This document shows, piece after piece, positions 31,464 through 38,965 of a DNA stretch of 49,271 bases. A program made the position numbers and the translations under genes. Position 1 is the stretch's first letter. Every line of letters begins with the position of its first letter. The notes beneath the pieces were generated by a model. The model was given only the letters and a program-made list of their open reading frames with translations, did not search any database and had not been told where the DNA came from. The stretch spans positions 1 to 49,271 of IMG/VR virus record IMGVR_UViG_3300032163_000023; one strand, 5' to 3'. This DNA comes from a virus.

Positions 31464-31813
31464 CCGGCAGCCCCATGTAGGTAGGCACCCAGCACCACGA
31501 GTCCAATGGACCAGGCAGCGCCGAGGAGTGCCCAGAAGACACGCCCTGTAAGACCGACGGCGGTTGCGGCGGCCTTGGCAGTCGCCAGCACCTCAATCCG
31601 CCAAGCCTTCAGGACGCCCATATCGCCGTTGACTCGTTTGACTTCCGTCTCCAGGCTCGACACCAAGCCTTTGATTTCCTCGTGAGCGCCGTCGTTGCGG
31701 TCGAATGCCTTGTCAACTGCTTTCATCGCCTCTGGGAACTCATGGTCCCGGAAGTGCTCTACGGTGCCTCGCAACCCGTTGAACGCCTCTTCCAGGCTCT
31801 CCAGTGTCGCCAT
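31460..31813 (-). CDS. Coiled-coil plus C-terminal membrane-span protein (117 aa)
   Basis: ATG 31813 has AGGAG upstream. A coiled coil (EEIKGLVSSLETEVKRVNGD) leads into one strongly hydrophobic C-terminal helix (VFWALLGAAWSIGLVVLGAY). This layout resembles XhlA-type lysis-associated membrane proteins of Bacillus phages, but the location among connector genes is unusual for lysis. Could also be a virion component. Function open. Confidence 0.6.
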   Translation of the reverse strand: MATLESLEEAFNGLRGTVEHFRDHEFPEAMKAVDKAFDRNDGAHEEIKGLVSSLETEVKRVNGDMGVLKAWRIEVLATAKAAATAVGLTGRVFWALLGAAWSIGLVVLGAYLHGAAG

Positions 31814-31823
31814 TTGATCGCTC

Positions 31824-32135
31824 CTAATCCGAAGGCACGAACGTCACGTCACAAGCCCCGCTGAAGATGGCGCGGATGCCCGCCGAGAACGCCACCCCGA
31901 TCTCAATGACCGGCGGCGGCGTAGTCGATATGAGCACTGTCATCTTGATTGGGTCGGTATCGAGCAGGCCATCGCGCAGGGTGATCGTCCGGTTCGCCCC
32001 AGGGGGAGTGCCGACGATGATGCGGTGCAGCACGGCCTCCTTGGAGCGCACCTGCACCGTGGCGCCGCCAGCACCGCCAGCCACCGGGTTGCTCGCAGCC
32101 AGCGAGCTGTACAAGACATCGTTCAGGGGCGGCAT
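31824..32135 (-). CDS. Small beta structural protein (103 aa)
   Basis: MPPLNDVLYSSLAASNPVAG, the segment GATVQVRSKEAVLHRIIVGT and ITLRDGLLDTDPIKMTVLIS suggest an all-beta fold of a virion protein. It lies between the larger decoration-type gene (32149) and the coiled-coil membrane gene. Likely a capsid-surface or stabilising protein; not assigned to a family. Confidence 0.6.
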   Translation of the reverse strand: MPPLNDVLYSSLAASNPVAGGAGGATVQVRSKEAVLHRIIVGTPPGANRTITLRDGLLDTDPIKMTVLISTTPPPVIEIGVAFSAGIRAIFSGACDVTFVPSD

Positions 32136-32148
32136 CGCGGCCCTCCCT

Positions 32149-32748
32149 CTACGTCGTCGGCAGCGCGATCACCACCGTCGCGAACTTGCCGGCGGCCCCG
32201 CCGCCAGTCCCGTCGGCGATAGTGCAGATCAGCGGCGCTGTCGCGGGCAGCACACCGGCGCCGATGAAGACCTGGCCGATCGTCGCCGTGGCCACGACCA
32301 ACTTGTCGAGCAGCCCATCGTCGTCGGCGGCCCAGCCCCAGTCGAACGTCGGCTTCAACGTCACGGCGGCCAGCGTCTCGGTGCAGATCGCCACGACGAT
32401 ACAGGCCCGGTCCTTCGTCGCGTGGGCGGCCATCAGCGTCACAGGCGACGCGTCGGCGTGGTCGACGTTACCGCTGGCCCCAAGGCCAGCGGCGATCGCA
32501 GCCGCCAGAGCAGCACCCTGGGCAAACTTGGCCGCCGTGAGCGTACCGTCAGTCACCTTGACGGCTGTCACAGCGCCATCGGCCAACTCGGCAGTCCCGA
32601 CCGACAGCGGTGCCAGCTCGCCGGCCTGGATCGAGATGACGATCAGGTCGACCAGCTCACCGATCCACGGGATCAATGGCGTCCCGCCGCCGCCGTACCC
32701 GAATGTGGCAACAAGCTGCGCCCTTACTTGCTCAAGCGCGGTAGTCAT
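32149..32748 (-). CDS. Head fibre / decoration-type protein (199 aa)
   Basis: ATG 32748 is chosen because AGGAGG lies five bases upstream; GTG 32754 is too close. The N-terminal helix is followed by the repeat-like LSVGTAELADGAVTAVKVTD and GTLTAAKFAQG, the 'ADGAVTAxKxxDGTxTAAK' pattern of fibre stems. The C-terminal half is beta-rich (CIVVAICTETLAAVTLKPTF, WGWAADDDG). Immediately downstream of the capsid, behind a 9-bp hairpin, it is probably a head-surface fibre or decoration protein. Confidence 0.6.
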   Translation of the reverse strand: MTTALEQVRAQLVATFGYGGGGTPLIPWIGELVDLIVISIQAGELAPLSVGTAELADGAVTAVKVTDGTLTAAKFAQGAALAAAIAAGLGASGNVDHADASPVTLMAAHATKDRACIVVAICTETLAAVTLKPTFDWGWAADDDGLLDKLVVATATIGQVFIGAGVLPATAPLICTIADGTGGGAAGKFATVVIALPTT

Positions 32749-32767
32749 GGACACCTCCTTGGCGAGA

Positions 32768-32802
32768 GCGGGCCTGCACCGCCAGCAGCAGCACAGGCCC
32801 GC
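32768..32802 (-). other. 9-bp hairpin between capsid and head-fibre genes
   Basis: On the minus strand GCGGGCCTG pairs perfectly with CAGGCCCGC around a 17-base loop. It is followed within 30 bases by AGGAGG of the head-fibre gene. No T-run follows, so a processing or mRNA-stability hairpin is more likely than a terminator. Confidence 0.55.
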
Positions 32803-32822
32803 GCATCAGCTAGTCGCCCCGG

Positions 32823-34133
32823 CTAGGCGATCTTCACTCTCCGGGCGTGGGCGTGCAGCCTCTCCCACGGCACCTGGACGGCCATCAGGCTCTCCAGGAG
32901 GAAGTCGTAGGAGGCGCGCGTCCGGCCCAGCTCGATGAAGGTCACCAGGTTGTCCACGGCCTGCCCGATCGGGTCGATCAGGCTCACCACGGAGGCGCCC
33001 CGGTCCTCAGGGTTCAGGTTGACGAAGAAGATGTTCTCCTCTCCGGTTGCCTGGTACCTCTTGCTGGCAGCGCCACCAGGCCGGGTCAGGTTGGCCGTGT
33101 CCGACCAGGCGGCCACGTTCCCCGTGATCTTGCCGTCGCCGTCGCGGGTCTTGCCCGCGATGGTCGTGTACAGGTAGGCCGTGCCGGCCCCACCGTCCAC
33201 GTCCGAGCGGTAGATCTTGTAGAGCAGCGCGAGCGGGTCCGCCACCCAGGTCAGGTTGGCGATGTGCTCCGTCGCCCCCGAGGTGCAGTTGCACTCGGCT
33301 GCGGCCCGCTGCTCGCCGTTCTCGTAGACGGCGGCCACCTGGTAGCGGTACACGCCGTTGGGCAGGGCACCGCCAGTGGCGATGGCCGCAGCCAGGGTCC
33401 CCGGAGCCTGGGCGGACGGCTTGACGTAGTCCGTCTCCAGGATCGGGTAGCCCCGGTACAGCGTCATGCGGAAGCCGCCCTCGTACTCGACCGTCTGCAC
33501 CTCGCGCCGTGCCAGGGTCTGGAGGCCGGAGATCTTCGACACCATGCCCTTGCTGGCGACGAAGAGGGCCGGGTCCTTGTCCGCGCCCCGGAAGCCCGTG
33601 GCCCCGTCGATCAGGTCATCGAGCAGCTTCAGGGTAACGACGGCGTTGTGGTCGACGATGTTGGTCACGATGATCTGATCCAGCCCGTCGGGGATGTACG
33701 GATCAGCCGTGGCACCCCAGAGGATGGCGAACTCGGCCTGGTTAGACATGGCCTCCACGCCAGCCTTCTGTTCCGCCACCAGCGAATCGATGAACCGCTG
33801 GGAGGCGGCTCGCTGGAAGCCGGTCACGGCGCCCCAGTAGTGCAGGGGCTTCAGCGTGACCGTGGGCCGGTCGTAGGTCGACTGGACGGCACCCGCCCTG
33901 TTGTCGACGAGCTCGCCCTCGAAGGCGGCCGCGCCGTGAGCCGTCCGGCGGACGATCTCGTGCACCCGCCCCTTGGCCTGCTTGATGGGCATCACCTGGA
34001 GCAGCGGCTGCAGCCGCAACAGCTCCTCGACGAGGGCCGGCTCCAGGTCCTCCGGCTGGAGCGCCGTCCCCGACGCCCCGGCGGCCGTGAGGGCCTTGGC
34101 CAGCTCGCTCGTAGCCTTGATTAGCCGTTCCAT
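32823..34133 (-). CDS. Major capsid protein with Ig-like insert (436 aa)
   Basis: The protein has an N-terminal helix, then LLRLQPLLQVMPIKQAKGRV (E-loop-side segment), RPTVTLKPLHYWGAVTGFQR and FRMTLYRGYPILETDYVKPS, a pattern of HK97-fold capsid proteins. Between about residues 243 and 350 an extra beta domain is inserted: NGVYRYQVAAVYENGEQRAA and WVADPLALLYKIYRSDVDGG, typical of fibronectin/Ig-like modules. The C-terminal RGASVVSLIDPIGQAVDNLV then resumes the capsid fold. The insert probably protrudes from the capsid surface. Just upstream lie a duplicated hairpin and the scaffold-like gene. Confidence 0.82.
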   Translation of the reverse strand: MERLIKATSELAKALTAAGASGTALQPEDLEPALVEELLRLQPLLQVMPIKQAKGRVHEIVRRTAHGAAAFEGELVDNRAGAVQSTYDRPTVTLKPLHYWGAVTGFQRAASQRFIDSLVAEQKAGVEAMSNQAEFAILWGATADPYIPDGLDQIIVTNIVDHNAVVTLKLLDDLIDGATGFRGADKDPALFVASKGMVSKISGLQTLARREVQTVEYEGGFRMTLYRGYPILETDYVKPSAQAPGTLAAAIATGGALPNGVYRYQVAAVYENGEQRAAAECNCTSGATEHIANLTWVADPLALLYKIYRSDVDGGAGTAYLYTTIAGKTRDGDGKITGNVAAWSDTANLTRPGGAASKRYQATGEENIFFVNLNPEDRGASVVSLIDPIGQAVDNLVTFIELGRTRASYDFLLESLMAVQVPWERLHAHARRVKIA

Positions 34134-34149
34134 GGGAATCTACCTCCGC

Positions 34150-34224
34150 TGCATCCCGGCGAGGCCGGGGGATATTCGCTCGTTCGAAGCGCTACCTGCG
34201 ATGCATCCCGGCGAGGCCGGGGGA
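34150..34224 (-). repeat. Tandem duplication with hairpin before capsid gene
   Basis: The 23-base word TGCATCCCGGCGAGGCCGGGGGA (first 20 bases: TGCATCCCGGCGAGGCCGGG) occurs at 34150-34172 and 34202-34224, 52 bases apart. Each copy contains CCCGGC-GAG-GCCGGG, a perfect 6-bp hairpin. On the minus strand each copy continues through an AGGTAG; in the first this is the end of the scaffold-like gene, in the second it is the GGAGGTAG ribosome site of the capsid gene. Confidence 0.8.
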
Positions 34225-35187
34225 ATACGTGTCGCCGGGCCGGTCGGAGCGGGACTTCCTCTTGGGCTTCTCCCGCGTGTCCTCCTCGTCCACGGCGATG
34301 CTCTTGTAGATGGGCCTGCGCGCTTGGGCGATGGCGTCGCTGATCATCTTGGCCACCTCGACGGCAGTGACCGGAGCGCCCTGCGGCTGGACGGCCTCTT
34401 CCTCGTCGTCCCTCTTCTCCGTGGGCTGCTCCTGTCCCTCCTTCAGGGCGGCCAGTTGCTCCGCGAGCGCTCCCATGCCCCTGAGCACCTCGGCCTGGAA
34501 CTCGTCGGCGACCTCGACCTCGATCTCGCCGAGCTTCACCTTCACGGGCTCCGTCGACTTCACGCCGACGCCGCCCAGGATTTCGGACAGCTTGCTCCCG
34601 AAGGCCTTCACGGCCGCGTCGATGAGCGCCAGCTTGTTCTCCTCTTCGCTGTCCAGGACGACCCAGACCACGTCCATGAGAGCGTCGAAGCAGGCCCACA
34701 CGTCGCCCGAGGCGGCCATGCCGCGGTAGGCGGTGTCGAAGTCGGTCGTCGCCTCGATCTGCTTCTGGCGCTCCAAGATGCCCAGGGCGGCCTGGCCTGG
34801 ACGCGACAGCTCCGACTTGTGCTCCGCCAGGAAGCTGACGGCCCCCGCGACTGTCAACGGCTCCACGGGTGTGGGCGGTTCAACTGCGGCGGGAGCTGCC
34901 TCAGGAGCTGCAGCGGCAGGCTCGGCCTCCGGCTCCTCGGCCTTGCTCACTGGCTTCGTGCCCTCCGGTTCCGTGGCCTCGGGCTCCTCGGGATGCTCCT
35001 CAGCCGTGGCTTCCGGCTCCGGGACCTCGGGGTCGTGCTTGTCTTTGACCACTGTGTCCTCCTCTTGGCGCTTCATGAGCAGGAACTCGCGCCCAATAGC
35101 AGGCGAATCCACCATGCTGACGATGGTCACCGTCAGCTCTTCCAGGCGGTAAGCCGCGGGGTCTTCGGTATTCGCTCTGCCCTTCAT
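34192..35187 (-). CDS. Scaffold-like / XkdF-like head protein (331 aa)
   Basis: The start MKGRANTEDPAAYRLEELTV and TIVSMVDSPAIGREFLLMKR matches the N-terminus of XkdF-type head proteins. A long acidic Pro/Glu/Ala stretch (about 45-110) follows, then a helical core with FLAEHKSELSRPGQAALGIL and KLSEILGGVGVKS, and a basic tail (KPKRKSRSDRPG). Acidic, helical proteins directly upstream of the capsid gene are usually scaffolds. The start has no clear ribosome site and begins six bases after an intrinsic terminator, which is odd. Confidence 0.6.
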   Translation of the reverse strand: MKGRANTEDPAAYRLEELTVTIVSMVDSPAIGREFLLMKRQEEDTVVKDKHDPEVPEPEATAEEHPEEPEATEPEGTKPVSKAEEPEAEPAAAAPEAAPAAVEPPTPVEPLTVAGAVSFLAEHKSELSRPGQAALGILERQKQIEATTDFDTAYRGMAASGDVWACFDALMDVVWVVLDSEEENKLALIDAAVKAFGSKLSEILGGVGVKSTEPVKVKLGEIEVEVADEFQAEVLRGMGALAEQLAALKEGQEQPTEKRDDEEEAVQPQGAPVTAVEVAKMISDAIAQARRPIYKSIAVDEEDTREKPKRKSRSDRPGDTYSPGLAGMHRR

Positions 35188-35193
35188 GGCACC

Positions 35194-35222
35194 AAAAAAA
35201 CGACTGCCCGTTGGGGCAGTCG
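35194..35222 (-). terminator. Intrinsic terminator between protease-like and scaffold-like genes
   Basis: On the minus strand CGACTGCCC pairs with GGGCAGTCG (nine perfect pairs) around loop CAAC, followed at once by seven T. This is the strongest rho-independent terminator seen in the window. It lies inside the leftward late operon, six bases before the scaffold-like ATG. It shares GCAGCCGCGACTGCCC with the hairpin upstream of the tail tube gene. Confidence 0.8.
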
Positions 35223-35268
35223 CGGCTGCTGCTCTAAGGTGACGCTAGACGCTACGCGGCGTCACGTC

Positions 35269-36429
35269 CTACGGCGGCGTGGCACTGGCCAGTACCTCAA
35301 CTCCGGCGGGCAACTCCTTGACGGGGATGCGCAGCCCGCGCCCCATGATCGAGAAGCCGCGCAGCTCGCCGCTCTCCACCTGCCGCCAGACCTCCTCATC
35401 CATCACCTTGACCGACATGATCCAGTCGCCGGCGCCCACGGGCTGCTCGCCCAGCTCGAAGTCCACCGGCGCCTGGTAGCACTCCACAACACGCAGGAGG
35501 GGATTGATCACCTCGTTGTGCATCACGTCGAGCTGCTGGAAGGCGATCATGTACTTCTCCATGGCCTTCCAGATCTCGTCCGGCTCCACGTAGTCATCCT
35601 GATAATCGACGGTGTTGGCGGCCAGGACGTGGCCCGTCACGACGCGCCTCTCGCTGTTGACCTTGAGGATGGGGGCGAAGACCGACCAGGCCCCGTCCTC
35701 CTCGACCTTCAGGACGGGACGCATCTCGGGGTTGCGCTTCTGCTGGCTGGCCTCGCCGAGCTGGTCGAGCACGGAGCGGATCCGAGCGATGGCTTCCTCG
35801 GCCGCGTCGACAGCGCTGCGGAGCGCCTGCTCGTTCTTCGCTGAGAGGACCCGACCGACCTTGCCCAGTTCCACCAGCACGCCGAGGTTAGCCAGGGCCT
35901 CCTCGATGGGGATATCCCCACCCCGGAGTTGCCGGATGTATTCCACGGCCTCTGGGCTGGCGCTCTTCTCCTGCTCCCAGGGAGGCACCTTGTCGAACTG
36001 ACCATAGTGCCCCGCCAGGTGGGCCTTGACGCCGTCCATGTCATCATCGGGGACATCTACGCCGCCCCTCGAACCCTGGCAGGCGGCGCCGGCCGCCGAG
36101 ACGCCGTTCCACACGACCACGAATGAGCCGTCCACGATGTCGTGGTGAGGCAGCTTGTAGCTACTCGTCAGTTCCGGCTCATCCTCATCGTACCAGGCGA
36201 AGCCGGTTCGGTACTTGGCCCAGTCGATCTTGTCGTTGTCACCGGAGCCGTCAGAGGATGCCCACTCCGCGAGCCTCTTCCGGGCTCCATCGCCGTCCCA
36301 GGCCATGTCTTCAGGGGCCTTGGCCGGTGTGTGGCTGGCCACGGCGCCCTTCTCCTGGACGCTCCCCAGCAGGTCAAGGAGCGGCTGGCAGGCGTCGCGG
36401 AAGGCCTGCAACAAGGCTGGGTTAGTCAT
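35269..36429 (-). CDS. XkdF-like prohead protease-type protein (386 aa)
   Basis: The N-terminal half holds WASSDGSGDNDKIDWAKYRT and VKAHLAGHYGQFDKVPPWEQ, a short region often seen fused in phage head proteins. The C-terminal half has RRVVTGHVLAANTVDYQDDY, DVMHNE, GDWIMSVKVMDEEVWRQVES and GELRGFSIMGRG, the signature of the XkdF / putative phage serine protease domain. Position before the scaffold-like and capsid genes fits head maturation. The catalytic Ser/His are probably in FSIMG and DVMHNE, which is inference. Confidence 0.7.
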   Translation of the reverse strand: MTNPALLQAFRDACQPLLDLLGSVQEKGAVASHTPAKAPEDMAWDGDGARKRLAEWASSDGSGDNDKIDWAKYRTGFAWYDEDEPELTSSYKLPHHDIVDGSFVVVWNGVSAAGAACQGSRGGVDVPDDDMDGVKAHLAGHYGQFDKVPPWEQEKSASPEAVEYIRQLRGGDIPIEEALANLGVLVELGKVGRVLSAKNEQALRSAVDAAEEAIARIRSVLDQLGEASQQKRNPEMRPVLKVEEDGAWSVFAPILKVNSERRVVTGHVLAANTVDYQDDYVEPDEIWKAMEKYMIAFQQLDVMHNEVINPLLRVVECYQAPVDFELGEQPVGAGDWIMSVKVMDEEVWRQVESGELRGFSIMGRGLRIPVKELPAGVEVLASATPP

Positions 36430-36646
36430 GGCTCAACATCTCCCGCAACTGGCCGCGCAGCGACGGCGACAGGCCCGACCGTAGGGCGCTCTCCACGATC
36501 TCGGCGATGCAGATCCGGTTCTCGTGGTGCTCGCCGTGGTGCCTCGCCTTCACGACCAGACTGTCTCCGTCCACCATCAGCACCGGCGTCCGGCAGCGCG
36601 GCTGGCTACACAGGAGCGTCGTGCGCCGGCCGGCCATCAGGACCAA
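36422..36646 (-). CDS. Small Cys/His protein (74 aa)
   Basis: ATG 36646; the gene overlaps both neighbours by a few to about 40 bases. LCSQPRCRTPVLMVDGDSLV and KARHHGEHHENRICIAEIVE show a Cys pair and a His-rich segment that could bind metal, followed by a short helix. It lies between the HhH-like and protease-like genes. Unknown function. Confidence 0.55.
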   Translation of the reverse strand: MVLMAGRRTTLLCSQPRCRTPVLMVDGDSLVVKARHHGEHHENRICIAEIVESALRSGLSPSLRGQLREMLSHD

Positions 36647-37004
36647 AGGTCTGCTCCACCTGTTCTGGGAAGGCGCCGCGCGACGCCTCGCGCGCCTCCT
36701 CCCGGCTGATATCCGGATAGAGGCCGCTCATGACACCGGGGTCGCGCCGGATAGCGGCCCGCAACACCTTCAGGCGGTTGCGGGTCATGCCCGGTATGGC
36801 CAGCAGCTCAGCGTCAGTCCGCTCGTCCAGCATCTGGGCGCTGACTGTGCGGATGCCCCCGCCTAGCTCGATCTGGTACCATGGCCATCCCTTGCGGATG
36901 ACCTCCCGCACGCTCTCCGACACGTCGAGCTCTTCGAGGTACATACTCGGATCGAAACCAGGCTTCTGAACCGTGCGGCGCACGACGGTCAGGGGAAGGT
37001 TCAT
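36606..37004 (-). CDS. HhH-like head-region protein (132 aa)
   Basis: ATG 37004 (GGAGGG upstream) overlaps the homing-endonuclease stop as ATGA. The middle LLAIPGMTRNRLKVLRAAIR resembles a helix-hairpin-helix DNA-binding motif (hxxIPGhxxxxhxxL). The N-terminal part SMYLEELDVSESVREVIRKG and IRTVSAQMLDERTD is mixed. It could be a DNA-binding or connector protein; conserved role not known. Confidence 0.55.
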   Translation of the reverse strand: MNLPLTVVRRTVQKPGFDPSMYLEELDVSESVREVIRKGWPWYQIELGGGIRTVSAQMLDERTDAELLAIPGMTRNRLKVLRAAIRRDPGVMSGLYPDISREEAREASRGAFPEQVEQTFGPDGRPAHDAPV

Positions 37005-37444
37005 CGGTTCCCTCCATGCAAGCCTTTGAGCGCCAGCCGGAATCCTTCGCGGAGGGCTCTCTCCTCATCTGAGATTGACGGCGAGCCACGGCCCTCTCGG
37101 CGATTTCCCCGAATAACCTGTCGCTGGGCGAGGAATTCAAGAGCCAGCCAAGCTTGATCGGCCTTACCGACCATGTAACGACGGCAGCGCTCCAGCATGT
37201 TAGCTGCCGCTGCTTGCCCTGCCGACCAGGCCCACAGCTTGCCCTGTCGGCAGACAGAGCCACCGAACAGCGCGAGAAGCCGTTCCACCATGTTGCGGCT
37301 TGAGTTGACAACGACCACAGCGACTTGGTGCGTCCCGTAGACCTTCCCGCCACGGAATTGAATCCCGATATAACCTTCGCCATCGAGAATGCCTGCGGCC
37401 CACGCCAAATCAGTGGCCCTGAGTCTCATGGCCGGAAACGGCAT
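37001..37444 (-). CDS. Free-standing LAGLIDADG homing endonuclease (147 aa)
   Basis: The motif LAWAAGILDGEGYIGIQ (residues about 13-29) is a single LAGLIDADG core, as found in dimeric homing endonucleases. VAVVVVNSSRNMVERLLALF and GKLWAWSAGQ are the usual following strands. It lies between the small Cys gene at 37506 and the HhH-like gene and is coupled to the latter by ATGA. Such genes spread by cutting DNA at sites that lack them. Confidence 0.8.
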   Translation of the reverse strand: MPFPAMRLRATDLAWAAGILDGEGYIGIQFRGGKVYGTHQVAVVVVNSSRNMVERLLALFGGSVCRQGKLWAWSAGQAAAANMLERCRRYMVGKADQAWLALEFLAQRQVIRGNRREGRGSPSISDEERALREGFRLALKGLHGGNR

Positions 37445-37505
37445 GGCTCACCTCCAAGGCTAGCCTAGAAAGGCGGGGCGCTCAGCACAAAGCCTCGCGT
37501 GGCAA

Positions 37506-37676
37506 CTACTTCTCGGCTGGCCAGCACCAGCGGCACTTGTGCCAGCGCGGGTCCAGTCCGTCGGCCTCGCCCCGGCGCTTGATGTCGTCCGTGTTGCAGC
37601 GTTCACTCAAGCCCGCCCGCCGGTGCACGACCACGCGCAGCCCGAACCAGGTCTTGTTCAGGATGTACGGCTTCAT
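37506..37676 (-). CDS. Small Cys/Trp protein (56 aa)
   Basis: ATG 37676 is preceded by CCAGGAGGCCAAG, a strong ribosome site. The product starts MKPYILNKTWFGLRVVVHRR and ends WHKCRWCWPAEK. Three Cys and a His could bind one zinc. Strong ribosome site and open frame in the direction of the operon support it; function unknown. Confidence 0.65.
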   Translation of the reverse strand: MKPYILNKTWFGLRVVVHRRAGLSERCNTDDIKRRGEADGLDPRWHKCRWCWPAEK

Positions 37677-37732
37677 CTTGGCCTCCTGGGAGCGCCCTCA
37701 TGCGCTTCTCGACCGATCCGCCGCCAGAATCG

Positions 37733-38101
37733 CTACACGACGCCACGGCCGACCGGGACGGAGGATCTCCCAGACCTCGGCGCCATAGCAGGCCGCGACC
37801 TTACGAAGTATCTGGCGGTCCAGTCGCCGCCAAAGATGTCCTGGGCAGCGGCCACAACCCTCGCCCAGGGGAACGGCTGACAGGAGAAGCAGTCGACGAA
37901 CGCCCTCGCGCCCTGAATGTGGGCCGATATATGGCTCTCGGCGATGACGACGAAGCCGATCCCGTGCGCCTCGTCGACCACCGGGCCGGCGATCACGGTC
38001 AGACCCGTAACCTCTACGGCCCTGTTCAGCCAGCGCAGGATGTCGCCTGGGTGAGACAAAACGCCTGAGCCGTCGGCCAACAGGTGATAGCCCTGGATCA
38101 T
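37733..38101 (-). CDS. speD: AdoMet decarboxylase-like (SpeD family) proenzyme (122 aa)
   Basis: ATG 38101 has GGAG eight bases upstream. MIQGYHLLAD, VIAGPVVDE, GIGFVVIAESHISAHI and FVDCFSC follow the pyruvoyl-dependent SpeD family. Self-cleavage would fall between E55 and S56 of ESHISAH, with S56 becoming the pyruvoyl group; H61 and C74 match the family's catalytic His and Cys. Length fits bacterial class 1B enzymes (115-130). Family members decarboxylate S-adenosylmethionine for spermidine synthesis, though some phage homologues act on ornithine or arginine. It lies among head genes with no other polyamine gene in view. Confidence 0.78.
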   Translation of the reverse strand: MIQGYHLLADGSGVLSHPGDILRWLNRAVEVTGLTVIAGPVVDEAHGIGFVVIAESHISAHIQGARAFVDCFSCQPFPWARVVAAAQDIFGGDWTARYFVRSRPAMAPRSGRSSVPVGRGVV

Positions 38102-38149
38102 CGGGTTCTCCAGACATCGCTCTCACCCCTCTCGCGGGACGCCGACCGG

Positions 38150-38965
38150 TCATTCGGCTGTCGCCTCCAGGTCACCGCCGAGCCACGGCGACTCAGGCCG
38201 CTCGCCCTCGTACTCGACCTCGAGGCTGTGGCAGCAGTTGACGTGCAGCGGGACGGCCCAGGTATAGCCCTCTTCCAGGGAGACCCACCCCTCGGCGACC
38301 AGGTCCTCGCAGGCCGGGCAGACCGCGCTCTGTGGGTCAACCCGCGCCCTCCCCGTGAGGTGGTTCCGGTAGATGAAGTCCACCTGGGCGTAGTTGCGTG
38401 CCGTGCTGAGTTCGGTGGCGCTGATGCCGGGCAGGTGCTTCTGCCAGCGTGCGGCGTCCCAATCCGCTAGCCTTTTTAGGTAGGTCGCCCGGTTCGCTGT
38501 AGGAACCTCCTCGGCTATGCGGGCGATCTGCCGGTGCATCTCGGCGTTGTAGGTGTCGCTGATGCTGCGGGCTGCGAACTGGGCCCGGCCCCGTAGGTCC
38601 GAGAGGACGGTCGGGTCGGTGAGCTTCAGGCTGCCAGCGAGGTCATAGCCCGCGGCCCGTGCCTCTTGGAGGATGGCTGCTCCGAAGTCGGTGCTCGCCT
38701 GCTCGAACAGCTCCTGCGCCAGGAGGTCCTCGTAGCCCGGGCCGACACTGAAGGCGTTGTAGACCAGCTCTTGGACGGCGGTGAGTGCCTGCTTGGACAA
38801 GGGTGCCGGGTAGGCGAGAGAGAGGATGCGGCTCTTTGTCTTGCAGTGCTCCTCGGTTGCGGCCATTAGCGCCGCGCAGTAGGCCGACGGGTCGTCCACC
38901 TTTCCCTGGTAGAACGCCTCACAATCCGCGAAACTAGCGAACTGGCACCGATCACCGAAGGGCAC
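38150..38965 (-). CDS. Minor head / head morphogenesis protein (271 aa)
   Basis: GTG 38965 has AGGAG upstream. The N-terminus FASFADCEAFYQGK and DDPSAYCAALM is a motif seen in minor head proteins. The core is helical (FEQASTDFGAAILQEARAAG, AARSISDTYNAEMHRQIARI), and the C-terminus AVCPACEDLVAEGW and PLHVNCCHSLEVEY is the Cys/His motif of the Mu gpF / SPP1 gp7 family. It acts inside the prohead, near the portal. It overlaps the free-standing homing endonuclease gene by 14 bases. Confidence 0.82.
   Translation of the reverse strand: MPFGDRCQFASFADCEAFYQGKVDDPSAYCAALMAATEEHCKTKSRILSLAYPAPLSKQALTAVQELVYNAFSVGPGYEDLLAQELFEQASTDFGAAILQEARAAGYDLAGSLKLTDPTVLSDLRGRAQFAARSISDTYNAEMHRQIARIAEEVPTANRATYLKRLADWDAARWQKHLPGISATELSTARNYAQVDFIYRNHLTGRARVDPQSAVCPACEDLVAEGWVSLEEGYTWAVPLHVNCCHSLEVEYEGERPESPWLGGDLEATAE

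Noticed and set aside
32847-34124. 425-codon rightward open frame opposite the capsid gene.
   Set aside because: Mirror of the capsid coding sequence in GC-rich DNA; low-complexity Arg/Val/Gly composition, no start signals.
37698-37830. Apparent frame switch at the end of the SpeD-like gene: the next frame reads YGAEVWEILRPGRPWRR.
   Set aside because: The annotated frame aligns well to the family through DWTARYFVRSRP, so no frameshift is needed. The other frame has no start and similar codon bias, so it is not called.
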